A DNA stretch of 64,000 nucleotides, taken from the NCBI RefSeq assembly GCF_018320785.1, contig NC_054875.1, positions 30,943,157-31,007,156 of the forward strand. The letters are read 5' to 3'. Under the pieces are notes generated by a model. That model did no database searches, was not told the DNA's origin, and saw nothing but the letters and a program-made list of their open reading frames with translations. This DNA is from Cheilinus undulatus (taxonomy: Eukaryota > Chordata > Actinopteri > Labriformes > Labridae). The position numbers and the translations under genes were made by a program. Shown in pieces: positions 34,301 to 49,300 of the stretch (positions within the stretch are counted from its first letter, which is position 1; each line of letters starts with the position of its first letter).

Positions 34301-37300
34301 ATTAACTGCCCAGCCTATCTTCAGTCCCTCTTTTTTAGTGTCTTTTTCTCTTGTCAGTTTTGATGTCGTCAACTAAAACTATGACCAAAAATGTCAGTCA
34401 ACCACCTTTTTCCAATGAGGAAGATGAGATTAAGACAAGATAGAAATAGATCTTTGATGACTCAAACTCTGTATCAAGGAAACTCAAACAAGACTGAAAT
34501 GAAATTATGTGTTTGTAAGACATTCAGAAAGGCTAGAGATATCTAAAACCCAATCAAAACTAATTAACATTTTAATCTCAAGACCAAAACTAAACTTAAA
34601 ATAGCTGAATCAGCTCTTATCAGTCTTAATTGATAAAATGTAAAGAAAGTTCTTAAAATCCTCCTACCCACTCATTGCAGAACAACAAAGTTAGCTGCTT
34701 GCTGCTAAACATTGTGGCCCTTTAAGCAACTACAGAGCTGAATATTCCTGAGCTAAAATAGAGTAAATATTATACCAACAGTCTTTTAAAACCATGTATG
34801 TGAAATGTCAGCAAGTGTTTGCAGCTCATTTTATTTAAAGAAAAAAAGTCATCTGCCTGTCGCTCAGTTGTTCTCAACATTTTTGGAGCCGCCCCTACTC
34901 GTTTCTAAGTAAATCTTGGTTTCATATCCACACAAATAAAGAAGTGCTGGGTGTCGGTTTAGCATGGAGGGTAGGCACCCATATACAGTCCTCAACACAC
35001 TGGTTGGATTGTCAAGATTGATAACCGTTCTTGGCACTTTTTGGTGGATGTCTTCTCCCCACCCTTTTTCCCCATATTTCCTGAATGTCTTCAGCTATCC
35101 TTCATCAGTTTTAATTGTTTTCACAAATAAGATCCAACCAGAATAGGCCTGCTGACACTTGTCCTCCCTAAAAAAGCAACCCTTGTATAGACATCAAGTA
35201 AGTGTGATGCTGTGATTTTTTTGTGTGAATATGTAGAAGTCTAATTCTGGCCCCTACAAGCTGACAATGTCCCCCACCGCTATCCCATCCCAACTTCCTG
35301 TCTTCTGACAAAAAAATCTCTTCCAACTGTCACTACCAGACAATAGCTTCTTGTGAATGTTTCTTAAAAAATGTAAAACAAAAAGTTGGTTTTGGTGGCA
35401 GGCGGTACATAGTCTGCTGATACTAAGCAGCAGTGGTTCTCATCTGGTCAGGAATCAGGACTAGCCAACACCTCCTTGTAAGAAATCGAGACCACATTTT
35501 TAAAAATGTTGATCCACTATAATTTATGTAATGAGCTTTTAGCAAATGAAATGTAATGACTTGGGTGTGAAGTCATTACCAGCTACGACATCTGACTTTG
35601 GAGGTAAATGGAACGCAATAGAAGAATTGATGACTCAGTGCAACATTTTAGGATTTTATAGAAATTTTGTACATAATTATGAATTTTTCATGGTTCCAGT
35701 TTCAAACCAGTAGACCGAAGATTTCTTCAGAAAGGAATCAAGGGCAACTGGAACAACAGTGTGGCTTGCAAAGTGACACAGACAGACATGCCACCAGTTA
35801 TAGTAGTAAGATAAAAAAGTGCAGTTTTGACCCTAAATGGAAAAAAAAAAGTATCACTGAACAAAGAGAAGGGACGTGTTTAAAAAGTACATCATGACAG
35901 AAGGAAATGCATGCATTTTACCACATTTTCCAAAGACAATATGGAAATTTGGCTGTTTCTAAACTAATTTCCTCATTATCTTGGGAAAACCAGCTTTGTT
36001 ATGCAGAAGAAAGGCCATAAGTAAGTTTAAACCTGGAAAAAGGACTGAAATTTATCCATCATCCCTGGAATACCAAAAAAATGTATGGATGTACTCTATA
36101 TCCACTTAGGGCTTTTGCACATTATAAACATTTTGCCATATAAGGCACACATGTGCAAGCACTGGAAACAGCTTTGCAACCTGCTTATGGGTCCCAACCC
36201 ACCAGTTGAGAACAGGTTTATAGCCTTACTAATACTATCAAATAATAATCAAACATCTCTAATCACCTGAAACAACACCACAGATTAAAGTTCCTTGTGG
36301 ATATGTTGAGCTGTTGAGAAAATCTGCCTTTTCTCCTTCATCTCCCCAGGTATTGGCTATGCCTCTGTGGTGATCGTTTCACTATTGAATATCTACTACA
36401 TTGTGATCTTGGCCTGGGGACTCTACTACCTTTTCCAGTGCTTTCAGCCAGAGCTCCCTTGGGCCAAATGCAAGCAGCCTTGGAACACAGAGCACTGTAT
36501 AGAGGACACAGTCCGTAAGAACAAGACCCTGTGGCTCACAGCCAATGCCACCAACTTCACATCTCCCGTCACCGAGTTCTGGGAGTGAGTATCCACTGAC
36601 AGCATACCTAACAGACACGCAAACACAGGCCAATGCAAATGTGCTGGGCTAGACTGTTTATCTTGCTTATGTAAATATATTTGAATTGGCACGATTCCTT
36701 CAACAGGCAAAGTTTACTTTTATGTCTCCATGAGGTATACTTTCAGCTTTATTTGTAAAGCAGCACAAAGTTTGACTTTCTACTGTCAAATCAATCTGAA
36801 ATATCACCCAAAGTCGGATATTTTTAAGTTCCCTTTTGTTATATTTGACTTTTCCAAAAACAACAGCATCAAATGTGAAGTGTTCGTTGGATTTGATGCT
36901 CAATTGTTCCTCTTGTCACTCCTCCAGAGCACAGAAGTCATATGTCTGTTTGATTTCTTCTTTTATTGACAGCGCAATTAGCCCCTCATGGTCATAAACG
37001 CCAAATGTCACATGATCCACATCCTTGTTTGTTTTTGGGAGTGTATCCTTTTCTGATTTCCATTAACCCAGTGTGTGCCTCTTTAGACGCAATGTCCTGA
37101 GCATCTCCACTGGAATCGAGGACATCGGGCCCCTGAAGTGGGACCTTGCTGTATGTCTCCTGGCTGTGTGGATAATCTGCTTTTTCTGCATCTGGAAGGG
37201 AGTCAAGTCCACAGGGAAAGTGAGTGCTGAGATGCAGACACATCCTGTACTTCACTGTGTTGCCGGGATGCTGTTTGGCCTACGCTTTTTTACCCCAACA

Positions 37301-40300
37301 AGTCATTGACAAAACACTGTTGCTTGGAGAAAAAACACACACACTTGGAAGGCAGTTAGTCTGCAAGATTTAGAGATGCACGCCTCCGCGCTGTCCTGGA
37401 AGTTACTCGCTGGCCAGACTCACTGTCGGCTGTAAACAGTCAATGTGCTGCTCCTTGGCCCCCACTCTCTTTCTGTTAGTGGGAGAGAGAGACTGGGCCA
37501 ACTGCGTTAGCTCTGGGAAGGAAATTTTTCACTCTATTAGGAATTATTAAAGGGTCCGTATTTGTTTCTAATACGAAGCAACTCTTGTTGTTTGGATAAT
37601 ATTTGACATTTGCTCCTAAACTCTAGCACAAACCTTTATATTCACTTTAAAACTACTTTTGGTAGGGAGTCAGTGTAATTAGATGGATGAAATAATGTTC
37701 CTGCTCTCAGAAATAAATGTAAGAAACCAAAACATCAAAAGGAATCTGTGTTTAACCATATTTTGTTTTGGCTAATGTTTAATGTTCAATTTTCCTGTCT
37801 AGGTGGTGTACATCACAGCAACTTTCCCATTTGTGATGTTGATCGTGTTGTTGGTGCGTGGAGTGACCTTGCCCGGTGCAGCCGAAGGGATCAAATTTTA
37901 CCTTTACCCCGACCTGACCCGCCTACAGGATCCAGAGGTAGGAATTCTTTTCTGCTCTCATCTTTTACAGTTCTATTTCTTGTTATTGAAGGTATGTTAC
38001 ATATTTGGAACTGAATGCCTTGAAAACACTGGGCCCATCACAAATTAAGAGCAGTTTTCCTAAATGAGTTGCTTGTTTTTCTAAACCTCTAAAGTTACTG
38101 AAGTTATCCCAAGACACTTAACACCGAGGGCAGGTCTAGACTGTACTCTCTGTTGTGCCTTATTATAGTAGACTAGTGTTAATCATTAATATTATAATAA
38201 AGACTATAACCTATTATAATAACGACCAGTGTAATCACCATGAGCACTGCACTAGCAGTATTTAGCCCCATTACAGTGGCGACATAAACCTTCCCTGTTA
38301 AAGGACATAAATGTCGAGCAGACTGACTCATGTTGACAGCTCTCTGCTGAAGCTGCACTGAAGCTGGAAAGCGCTACAAGGAGAGGTATGGGTGAGAGAA
38401 AAGCAGGCAGAGGAGAGGGACAAGAGAAACAACAAGACAAATTTCTGACAGTTTCCTTGTCCAAAATCACCCCCTTTTCCTTATATAGTGCTCTATATGG
38501 TAAATACGCCATCTTTGTAGTGGTGTCTGAATTCTGTGTGAGCATTTTTATACCTCATATAGTGCACTTCTTATTCCATAATGCATTGGAAAAAGTAGGG
38601 AACAACCAATGGTCACTAGCCCTGCAGTATTTACCTTCATGGGGTCACAGATTAAAGTTTAAAGAACAGTGTAAATGCAGAGCACAGAACACAGAGCAGT
38701 CCACATTTTGAGGCGTTTTTAAAACAGAATATGTAATTTGTAATGAAGTGCTAAGGATTTAAATGAAGTAATGTTTTCCCCCTTTGATCACATACATTAG
38801 ACCATCTATACACCGCTTTCCACATTATTAAGCAAATGACATTTTCTCCCATTTTCCAAAATTTTTCAGTTCTTTACAACCTATAAAATGTTTTAAAACT
38901 CTGTTTTGCTTAATAATGTGGAAAAGTGCATTTTGAGGTTTTTATTAAAAAAAAAATAACGGTTATCATTATGAAGTTTGTTCAAAAACATTTGAATTAT
39001 GCTCTAATGGCTGATGACTTGAAAAATACTCTGACTGTCATTTGCATTAATATTTTGGAAAATAAGAGAAAAATGTCATATGCTTAATAATGCGGTGTAA
39101 GCACAAACAAAAGATACTACACAAAAATATTTATGATTAGAATTTTATAAGATCTATTTTGGGGCTTTTGTACCTTTATTTAAGGTAGAAGGACAGTGGA
39201 TACAGGTATGAAAGAGTGAGACATGCAGGGAAGAGGCCACGGGCCAGACCTGAACCCGGGTCGCCATGCACATGGGGCGCAACCAACCACGAGGCCATCG
39301 GACCCTACGTATGATTTTTTTGCTAAAAAGTCACAAAATATCGATAAATCGATGCATCGCAATACCCCCCCCCCCCCAAATTCAATATCGATTCAGCAAA
39401 TCCTTTGAATCGATTCACCTCCTGGCCAGTGGGGGTCGCTGTGCGTTGTATGGATGGAGACCTCACTCAACCAAACAACAACTGACCATACCCATATTAT
39501 GTGAGGTTTATCACAATTTCCAAGAGGACAGAAATATTATTTAAGTTTACATGCACTTTACTTTTTCAGTGTTTATACAGAACTGTCATGTTTTTTTACT
39601 TTTGTACTCCATATGCACAAATAAGTTATTATTGTGCAAATTTTTATTTTTCAGATGTTTTATTGCTAAAAAAATGTGAGGTGGCTTACCAAATATATTC
39701 ACATGGGCATGAAAATAATTATTACAAAATTTTCAACAGGTTATTTGTGTATTTCTACTTCTTACCGAATCGGCATTGAAGCATTTAAATCAATATCGAA
39801 TTGAATCGATATCGAAACGCAACCTAAAAAATCGAAATCGAATTGAATCGTGAGGTTCTTAACAATACCCAGCCCTATTGTTGTCACATGTTTGAATTCT
39901 AAGATGGTGATGTTGTCATAGTTTGTGCCTTAAGTAGCGCATTAGCATAAGATGAGGGCATTTTGAGAAGAATACTATTTGTATAAATCATATTGACAGC
40001 TCTAGAAAATGTTTTAAAGGCAGAACTGCATCATTTTTGCTCAAACGATGTATAGATTTGTTCACATTTTAATCTGAAATTGTGTAGTAAATTTAAAAAA
40101 AAAAGTTTGTAGAACTGCATCATAAGCATGCCCCTAGGCCATCATGATTTTGGGCTAAGCCCCAGATGTCTAACACTTCTGGTTCCACCCTTCATAGGAA
40201 GATGGACTCACCTCACATGTATTTGCTGTACATATGAAACATAAGCTGGCAGCAAACTAGCAGCAGGCTAGCTTGGCATAACACTGAAAATAGCTGGACC

Positions 40301-43300
40301 GGCTCTGTCAAAAATGAACAGAATCCACTTTTCAAAATCATCTCAGGAGTGATGATTTATTGTTTTGTTTATAGTGCATAATACATTAAAAATTTCTGAT
40401 TGAAACTAAGCACAGAAAGTGAGGAAATTTGTGTTTGGCAGATTATTTCTTTGTTGTAACAGTAATCCTGGCATACATCTTATGCTGTTGGAAACAAAAG
40501 TCAATAGCAACAGCAGAATAAGCTCTTTGGCTGATTTTTCGTGGGCACAACCCACATTCTCAGCTTTGCTGCTCATCCCACAAATATACAGTGCTTAACA
40601 AATTTATTAGACCACCCTAACCCTAACCAAAATAAGGTTTATGCCACAGCTGCCCTAAATTAACAGCATTGGTAATTACCAAAATCATTTTTTTTGTTTC
40701 TGCAATGGTAAATACACCAATATGTAGAAGCTCTTTAACCCAAATGATATTTTTAATGCTAAAATATAATTATTACTGTTATCCATGAATTTTCAAATTT
40801 ACTGAGTTACAAAAAAACTGAAAAAATAGTAAAGCACATTAATATTTCTTGATTAATATGTCAAATTATAGTTATTTACTTGCATTCCTGAAGAGGAAAA
40901 TGAGTTTTAGTGGTTGAATGTTATGCTTGATAAATTTCTGACTTCTCAGAGAAGCCCAGTGAGCCGGGTATTAAAAGGTGAATTCAGTTTGAAATTCCTC
41001 AATCCTGCTCAAAATGGTAAACGTGGAGAGCTCACTGAAAATGAAAGAGTCCGCATTAAAGCACTTCATGATGCTGGATGGTCTCTGAGACAAATATGAC
41101 AGGTGGTCTAATAGATTTGTTACGTACTGTATGTTCCTTACAAATGTGGCACCATTAAAAAGGAAATAAAGAGGATTTCCAGCAGTATAACAATGATTGC
41201 CAAAAGCGTTGTTACAACAAAGAAATAATTTATCAAACACAAATTTCCCTACTCTCTATGCTAGGTTTATATATAGTCATTTAAGCACTAAAGGTCATAG
41301 TTAAAATACTCTGTTTTTACAGTGTTTTTTCTTAATGTTGGTGCTTTTCAGGTTTGGATTGATGCAGGAACCCAGATTTTCTTCTCCTATGCCATCTGCC
41401 TAGGAGCCATGACGTCACTTGGGAGCTACAACAAATACAAATACAACTGCTACAGGTGAGTTGTGTGTCTGTGGGGAAGGCATTTAGTGGGACTGTAGAG
41501 ACAGCAACTCGTGTCTGAGACGGTTGCGTGAAAAGCAGAAAAAAATGGGAACTTCGGTTCCACCTGTGTTCATTAACAACCTCCATGACATATGTGTGAC
41601 ATAGGGACTGTTTGCTGCTGGGAGGCCTCAACAGCGGTACCAGTTTTGTGTCTGGCTTCGCAATATTTTCCGTCCTGGGCTTCATGGCACAAGAACAAGG
41701 GGTGGACATTGCCGATGTGGCAGAGTCAGGTACGAGGGTCCAAGGTGTTGGCAGCAGTGATGGTGGGTGCTGCTGCCAAAAAAACAAAACGAATCAATAA
41801 AAAACGATTGGATACTCATCAAACGCGCTTATCAAGCAACAGAAAATGATAAATGATGGAAAAAGAAGATTAAGTAATATTTTTTATTCTTGGACACAAT
41901 GATGCTGAAATTTACAGGTATCGGCAATTGCACACTCCTTGATTAAAGCCAGAAAGAAACAGAATTGTGACTTCAACTTGAACTATGTTCCACCTTTATT
42001 GAGGACAGGTTGCTTTGCAGTGGTCAAGTACTGTGTGTTTGAGCGACACAATGAACTGCGTTGTTACAGAGCTCCTGGGCCAGCATCACTATTTTTGCAG
42101 TTGTTCATTGGCATTAGGTGTCCTCATATTTCACATTCAACTCTCTGCTTGCTTGAGGTGGTAAGCCCAGTAATGTCAGCAACCTTTGGATCTCCTGAGG
42201 TGGTCGCCATTGGTTCTGTTTCTTACTTTGTTTTTTGTTTTTTTTTGATCTATGCGGACTTAAAGGAGATGTGTCTTCTTTCAGCATGCTCACTCTGTTC
42301 ACTTCAAATTTAATTCTTGCTGTCTCTATTTCTGGAATTTGACGATAAACATGTGAACTCAAACTACAGCTTTATGAAAATCTGTGACAGCATGTTAGTA
42401 TGTGCATTTAAGATAAAGCAGCAACAAATCTGATGAATTAAAGCACATTTTTGTAAAGAAACACCTGAATTTGGTCAGCTTGAGGCACCAGTTCATGTGA
42501 TTGCAAACTTTGTCTCATGCTCTTATAATGTCCTTGTGTATACTTTTTTCAAATCTTCGTCTTTTTTATAAACAATGCTAGATTATACCTGACTGTGCAT
42601 GCTAGTATAACAATCTGAACTTTGGCAGACTACATAATAGAATAAAAAGGAGCACATAGATATGTATCAGTAGTTTATTCTTTGGGAAAAGTACGAGTTA
42701 CTGCAGTTTGCCCATAGCAGTAATTTAAATTTAAAGCAGCTATGATATGTAAGTATGTACAGGCATCAGCAGAACTTTGTTAGTATGCATTTGAGTGGTC
42801 TGGATACACGCAATGTAAACACTGGGCAGTTATGTAATATGTAAAGAAACAGGATGGAGAACATCACTCCCAAGGGAGTTTTTCATCCTTATAGCCTCTA
42901 AGCAGAAAGATTAAACACTCAGCATGTCCAATGTAAAGCTTTTTTTTTTGTAGTGTTTGAGATCTTAGATCATATTTTTCTGTAGATCAGTAGCAGCGCC
43001 AGACCAAGCCCAGCCTTTAGTGCAATTTTCTACACATTTCCTACCTTTTGTCGTCAGATCCGAAACAAGACAGAAACATTAACCCCATTCTCCACCCCTT
43101 CTCCCCATCCCCTCTCTGCTCTTTCTCCAGGTCCCGGCTTGGCCTTCATTGCCTACCCCAAAGCCGTATCCATGATGCCTCTGCCAACCCTGTGGGCCAT
43201 CCTCTTCTTCATCATGCTGCTGCTTCTGGGCCTCGACAGCCAGGTCAGCATTCTCACAATCCCTCTGTGGAGTTAAGTACTAAAGAGTTTGTTGGTGTGT

Positions 43301-46300
43301 CGCCCGTTAATTCCACATAGACACCTCTCGGGCCCCCATGGGTTAGTTGGCTCCCGTCTGCCACAATGTGTAAAACACATTTAGTGTCTCTCTGATCCAC
43401 ATCTAACGTCTGCAAGGGATCAGATAACAGGCTGTCAAGAAAAGCTGCCTGTTCACACAAAGGTATTTTACTACCACTCTGTGAGGATTAAAGCTCTTTT
43501 TAATGCCCTGTAGTCACACAAATGAAGCTTTTAAGAACCTGATGTTGTTTGTCATTGTTTTCCTTAGTAGAAGTCATCATGACAGCAAGCATGCAAGCCA
43601 TGTAGCTTTGATGGGAGACCGAGCTTTGATTAAAACAAGATAATCTAAGTAGACAAAACACAAGTGTCCACCCAAGGGATTCTCTAGCTAGATCACATTT
43701 CCTGCCTCCAAGTGTAATTCTACCCTTGAGCTAACTCAGTCCTGCACATTGCCGGCTAGTCATCTCAGCCAACTGCGAGATCAGGCCGTTGCTCTAAATT
43801 TGAGCGCATGTAAATACTTCTGCAAGTGTGGCTATTTCCATGAGAGAAATGGTGCCAGTAACAGTGTATACATGTGTGTGTGCTGCGTGGGTGAACTCTC
43901 TGACCATAAATTTCATGCAGATTTACAGCCCGTGAATGCTATATATTGTGGACATGCCCTCACACATACATGCCACTGTTATGTAAGGGGTTTTTGTTTG
44001 GGTTCTCATTCAACAAAGGGGCATGTTCTCTGTGCATGCAGACAGCTTGCTTCGATTAAAAGAAGCAATTTCATAATTTTGTTATGACATTATGAGACAA
44101 TAAGACACCAGGGAGGAGGGAGAGAAAGAATCAAGGAGAGGGAGACAGTGATTCACTGTTGTTTTGTTTCTGTTATGTCTTGGTAGCAACAAACCAGTGT
44201 TGCAGAAAGGAGCCCTGTTTAAATTTCTCATTACTGGCCAACAATGACGGCTCTTATTCTCAATCACTTGTTTGTAGAGGCAAAACAAGAGCTACATGCA
44301 ACACAGAAAGACACTGATTTTCTTTCTCTCAGAGGTCTTAAATGTTGCTTTTGTGCCCACAGTTTGTTGAAGTGGAAGGACAGATCACCTCCATTGTGGA
44401 TCTTTATCCATCCCTCCTCAGGAAAGGTTACCGGCGAGAGATCTTCATAGCCGTGATATGTTTCATGAGCTATCTCCTGGGGCTCGCAATGGTAACAAAA
44501 GTAAGTCCACCTGAAAGCCACTTTAAGGAGTCAGTCAGCCCTGACTTCTGCTGCTCATCCTGTTCAGAGAAGGAAAAAGAGAAGCCTGCATATTCAGATT
44601 GACGCAGAGATAACGCCACAGACTTTTCCACTTGCTTCCCTGCCATGACCAAATATGGATTCCTATCACCTTCACCACTCACTTCCCATGTGTCTGAATG
44701 GAACAATTCGCCAAGCAATTTTCCGTTTAACCATGGTTCAATAACACAGCACCTGTTGAACTTTGCCTCTGTTGGTAGAGTGCCAGGCATTCTTGTGCAC
44801 TGCCTTCCCCCAGCCCTCTCTTATTTAATGCCCCCTTCTATCTGTGACTTTCTTTTCTTCTACACAAATCAGATAATTAATGCTGCCTCTTTTCTTTTTT
44901 TATTCCAGGGTGGCATGTATGTGTTTCAACTCTTTGACTACTATGCAGCCAGTGGTGTGTGCCTTTTGTGGGTGGCATTCTTTGAATGCATCGCTGTAGC
45001 CTGGGTTTATGGTAAGTGGGAACGACTCCATGAGATGAGTTTCTGTAGCTGTGTGTGTCGTTTTTCAAAGTAATGATCCTGAAGAGCACAAATGATCTCT
45101 TTGCTGGTAAACAAAGGTGTCCTTGTGGCTCTTTTCCATGTCAGTAGTGAATATGTTTAACTGTAGCAGTGGGCGTGAGGGGTGATAAGGGAGGGGATGG
45201 TGCTGGCGTGGCCCTGCGGTAGATTGTGATTGGCTATCCAAGATCACTCCCACATCTTACGATTTGGCCATTTGCATTCAGCTTATAGATAAAACTATAA
45301 TATGGGTGAACGTAGTTTAGTCAAAAAAGGCAATATTTCCATTAAGCTTTCTGTCCCTTTATGGAGCGAGGAAGCATCTATGGACTTCGTGGCCTTCCCC
45401 CAACTCAGTGTTACAGTAGAACTAGAATAATTTTTCTCAGCCAATCAGTGGAGATGAATATATACAGTGGGAAGTGACATCACACCATCCGACCAATCAA
45501 TAATGACTAAGAGCTTCTCAAACTTCCTGTTTCCTCCAGAACTCAAAAAAATGCCATTTTACATCTCTTTTGGTCACAAACAAACAGCCCTAACATCATA
45601 ACTAACCGTAATAAGTTGATGAAACTTACACATTATAAAGGTGAATACTAGTGTGAAATGTCATGATAGGTTTTGTCTAGGATTTCCAGCAATTACTGCA
45701 AATTTAGCATGAAAAATGGAGGATCCATATTCGGACATACGCCTGTTTAAGGGTTTAAAATGTTGTCTATATTAAAAAATATGGCCAACTCATCCAGCAG
45801 TCATACTCAGGGTATTTTCTTGACAAATAATTCATTAAAATGTAAAATAATAGTATTCTACAGTGTTGTTTTTACTAATTTATAGACATTTTTAAGGGGA
45901 AAGTGATAAAATAGGGGTGCTTTTTGGTCATTTTATAACCTTATAAAAGTTTTATTATACTTATGTGATTGATATCAGTTTTATTTTCACTGTGAGCCTT
46001 ATTTCTGCTTTTATTCAATCAGACATTTCATATTTGTAATTTCTTTGACCCTTTCTTATTGAATTATGTGAAAAAATAAGTTGAAATATATGTGATTTTA
46101 GTCACTTTTACAGCAGGATAAAATCCTCATCACTCCAGAAATTCGCTTAGTCATCAAATATTTGCAATTATTATAGATGTGTCTTAGGACTTATAAGATA
46201 AAAACTGGTGGTACCAACATTATTTTTACAGTAATACGGTGCTTAACAAATTTATTAGACCACCTGTCATATTTGTCTCAAAGACCATCCAGCATCATGA

Positions 46301-49300
46301 AGTGCTTTAATGCAGACTCTTTCATTCTAGTGAGCTCTCCACGTTTTACCATTTTGAACAGGAGTGAGGGATTTCAAACTGAATTCATCTTTTTATACCC
46401 AAATTTGAGCTGGCTCACTGGGCTTCTCTGAGAAGACAGAAATTAATCAAGCATAACATTCAACCACTAAAACTCATTTTTCTGTTCAGGAATGCAAGTA
46501 AATAACTATAATTTGACATATTAATCAAGAAATATTAATGTGCTTTACTATTTTTTCAGTTTTTTTATAAATGAGTAAATTTGAAAATTCATGGATAACA
46601 GTAATAATTATATTTTAGCATTGAAAATATCATTTGGGTTAAAGAGCTTCTACATATTATGCAGAAACATAAAAAATGATTTTGGTAATTACCAATGCTG
46701 TTAATTTAGGGCAGCTGTGGCATAAACCTTACTTTGGGTGGTGGTCTAATGAATTTGTTAAGCACTGTATGAAGCAGTGGTTCTCAACTGGTCAGACATC
46801 AGGACCCACCACCACCTCCTCAAGAGAAATCACAACCCAATTTTTTAAAAATTTCCGAACATTAGAATTTATTTAATGAAAAATGTTGCAGTTTGGACCC
46901 TAAATGGAACAAAATATATCTAAAAAAAATAGACAAAACAAGCATGTTTATAAAGACCATCATTACCAAAGGGCAAACATCCTATTTTACTCAATTATTC
47001 AACACAGCATGGGAATTTGGTAATTTCTCAATGAATTTCCACAGTATCTTTGGAAAACCAGCTTTGTTATCCTATAAAAGGGGATAAATGAAAAGAATTC
47101 TCTCGACAAATACTGAAATTAACTTATCATCATAGTGAAACCTAAATAATATATGTATGAATTTACTGTATATCATCTTAGGGCTTTCAAACATAGACTA
47201 TTTTTTCCTGGCACACATTCAGGACCCCTGGATAGAGCTCCATGACACACTTTTGGGTCCCTACCCACCAGTTGAGAACCATTGTTCTGAAGTTAGTCAT
47301 ACCTTGCCTCTAAAAGAGGTCTGAATGCAAAGGCAACCTCACCATGACTTGCAAAAGGAATATATATTATGTTTAAATGAATTTTGTAATGTGCAAGTAA
47401 ATACTCAACTGACTCTATGTGTTTATTTTCCTTTGTTAATATTTAACCATAAACGGGACAAAGAACCATATATGGTCACTTCATTTACCTTGATTGTCAC
47501 CATGACAATGAATATATACATATATGTGTGACAAAAGTTTGAAAAAATCTCAGGATGTCCACTTATGATATTCTAGGGCTTACATTTTGAATTTACAGGT
47601 ATTTTAATGAGTGCCCTATAAAGGGTTAGGACTGAGTAAGAGACTTTAAGGAACGTTGGAGGACATGATTTTTATATTTTGTTTCATAATCAATGCTATC
47701 TCTCAAGAAGAGATCGCACACCTGATTCTGTGCACTGATCAGTCTATATTAACATCTGACCCAAAATAAGAGGAAAACAGTGTCACAAAGTTGAAGCACT
47801 GCAAGTCTCACTTGGTAATCACATCCCAGTTTCTCTATTTAAAGATAATCCAGCTGATTATGTAAAGGTCCTGGAGTTTTATGTTATGGCCACTAGCTTC
47901 AGTGATTTTAATAACTTTTGAGAGATCATGATTTTAGCATAGTTAAAGCATGTCACATGGATTAACATAATACAAAACCCTTGGCCTCTGCCACCCTGAT
48001 AAGAGGCTGGTTGGCGATGCAAATCCAAACAGCAGCAAATGTTGTGCTGTGCCAAAAGTGCTGAATTGATCAAGATTTCAAGAGACTATTAAGATGCTGA
48101 TTCAGTTTTCATCATAGGCGTACAATTTCCAACATCAAATATTTGCTTTGATTTTTATGAGATAACTTTTGTCTCTTCAGGACTTCAAACAAATGCAGCT
48201 ATTGTACAGTGGTTTTTCATAACAACCTTCAAGCAAAAACAGCATCACAGATAGCTCAAAGTTATTTTTGTCATGTCACTGTTACATGGCTAAAGTTGTA
48301 CCCCAGTCACACTGGCTCTTAGAATTGTTTGTCAGGAAGAGGATTAAATGTAAATAAGCAATCATGTTGATAATACTGTTGGTGATAAATAGGAGATAAA
48401 AGCCATAAAACATTGCATAGTCAACATTCATAAAGAAGCATAGCATAAAACTCAAAGGACGCATTAAACACAGCGAAGGCATAAATGATGACCTAGTAAG
48501 CAAGTTATGAAGCTCAGACAGTTTTTACCATAAACAGTAACTGGCTCATGACCCAGTGGAAATAAATGAGGCAGTTCAGGACAGACAACAGAGGCAACAG
48601 GCCACACACCTGCCAAATTCCAGAGATAGATCTGAAGGTCATCTGATAATATCAAGGCCCAGCACTTGAGCTGTTGAGACTAAAGTGTATGTACTCTTAA
48701 ATAATTTTGCAGCACTCATTTTCTCCTTCATTCTCTCCGTTTTGTAGGAGTTGATAAATTCTACGATGGAATTGAGGATATGATTGGCTACAGACCAAAC
48801 CCTTGGATGAAATGGAGCTGGACCATAATTACTCCTGTCCTCTGCATGGTGAGACATTTTTGGAGCTGCAGCTTTTGTCACTTTATTTTGTCTGAGTCAT
48901 CAACACACCCATGCGACAAATGTCAAGGTCACAGAGAAGTGTACTAGTTGTTCTTAAAGAGGCATGTCTCTGTTTTTCTCAGGGCTGCTTTGTCTTCTCC
49001 TTGGTGAAATACAAGCCCTTGACCTATAACAAGGTGTACGAGTACCCTGACTGGGCCATCGGTCTGGGTTGGTGTTTGGCCTTGTCCTCCATGATTTGCA
49101 TCCCCATGGTGATGGTCATCAAGATCTTGCAGTCTGAGGGACCCCTGATCGAGGTAAGAAGGCAAAACCTTTTGGTTTAGTAATTTAAAGCACTCTGAAA
49201 AATGCTGAGGTGTTATAAAATAGGATTGACATTACTCTCATAATCATGCATAATGTCGATTTTCTTCCTGAAGTATCATATTTTTACTCAAATTTTTTAA

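Noticed and set aside
34866..34905. Possible third hAT MITE end (GTTGTTCTCAACATTTTTGG)
   Set aside because: Only one eroded end is visible; no partner end or target duplication was found.
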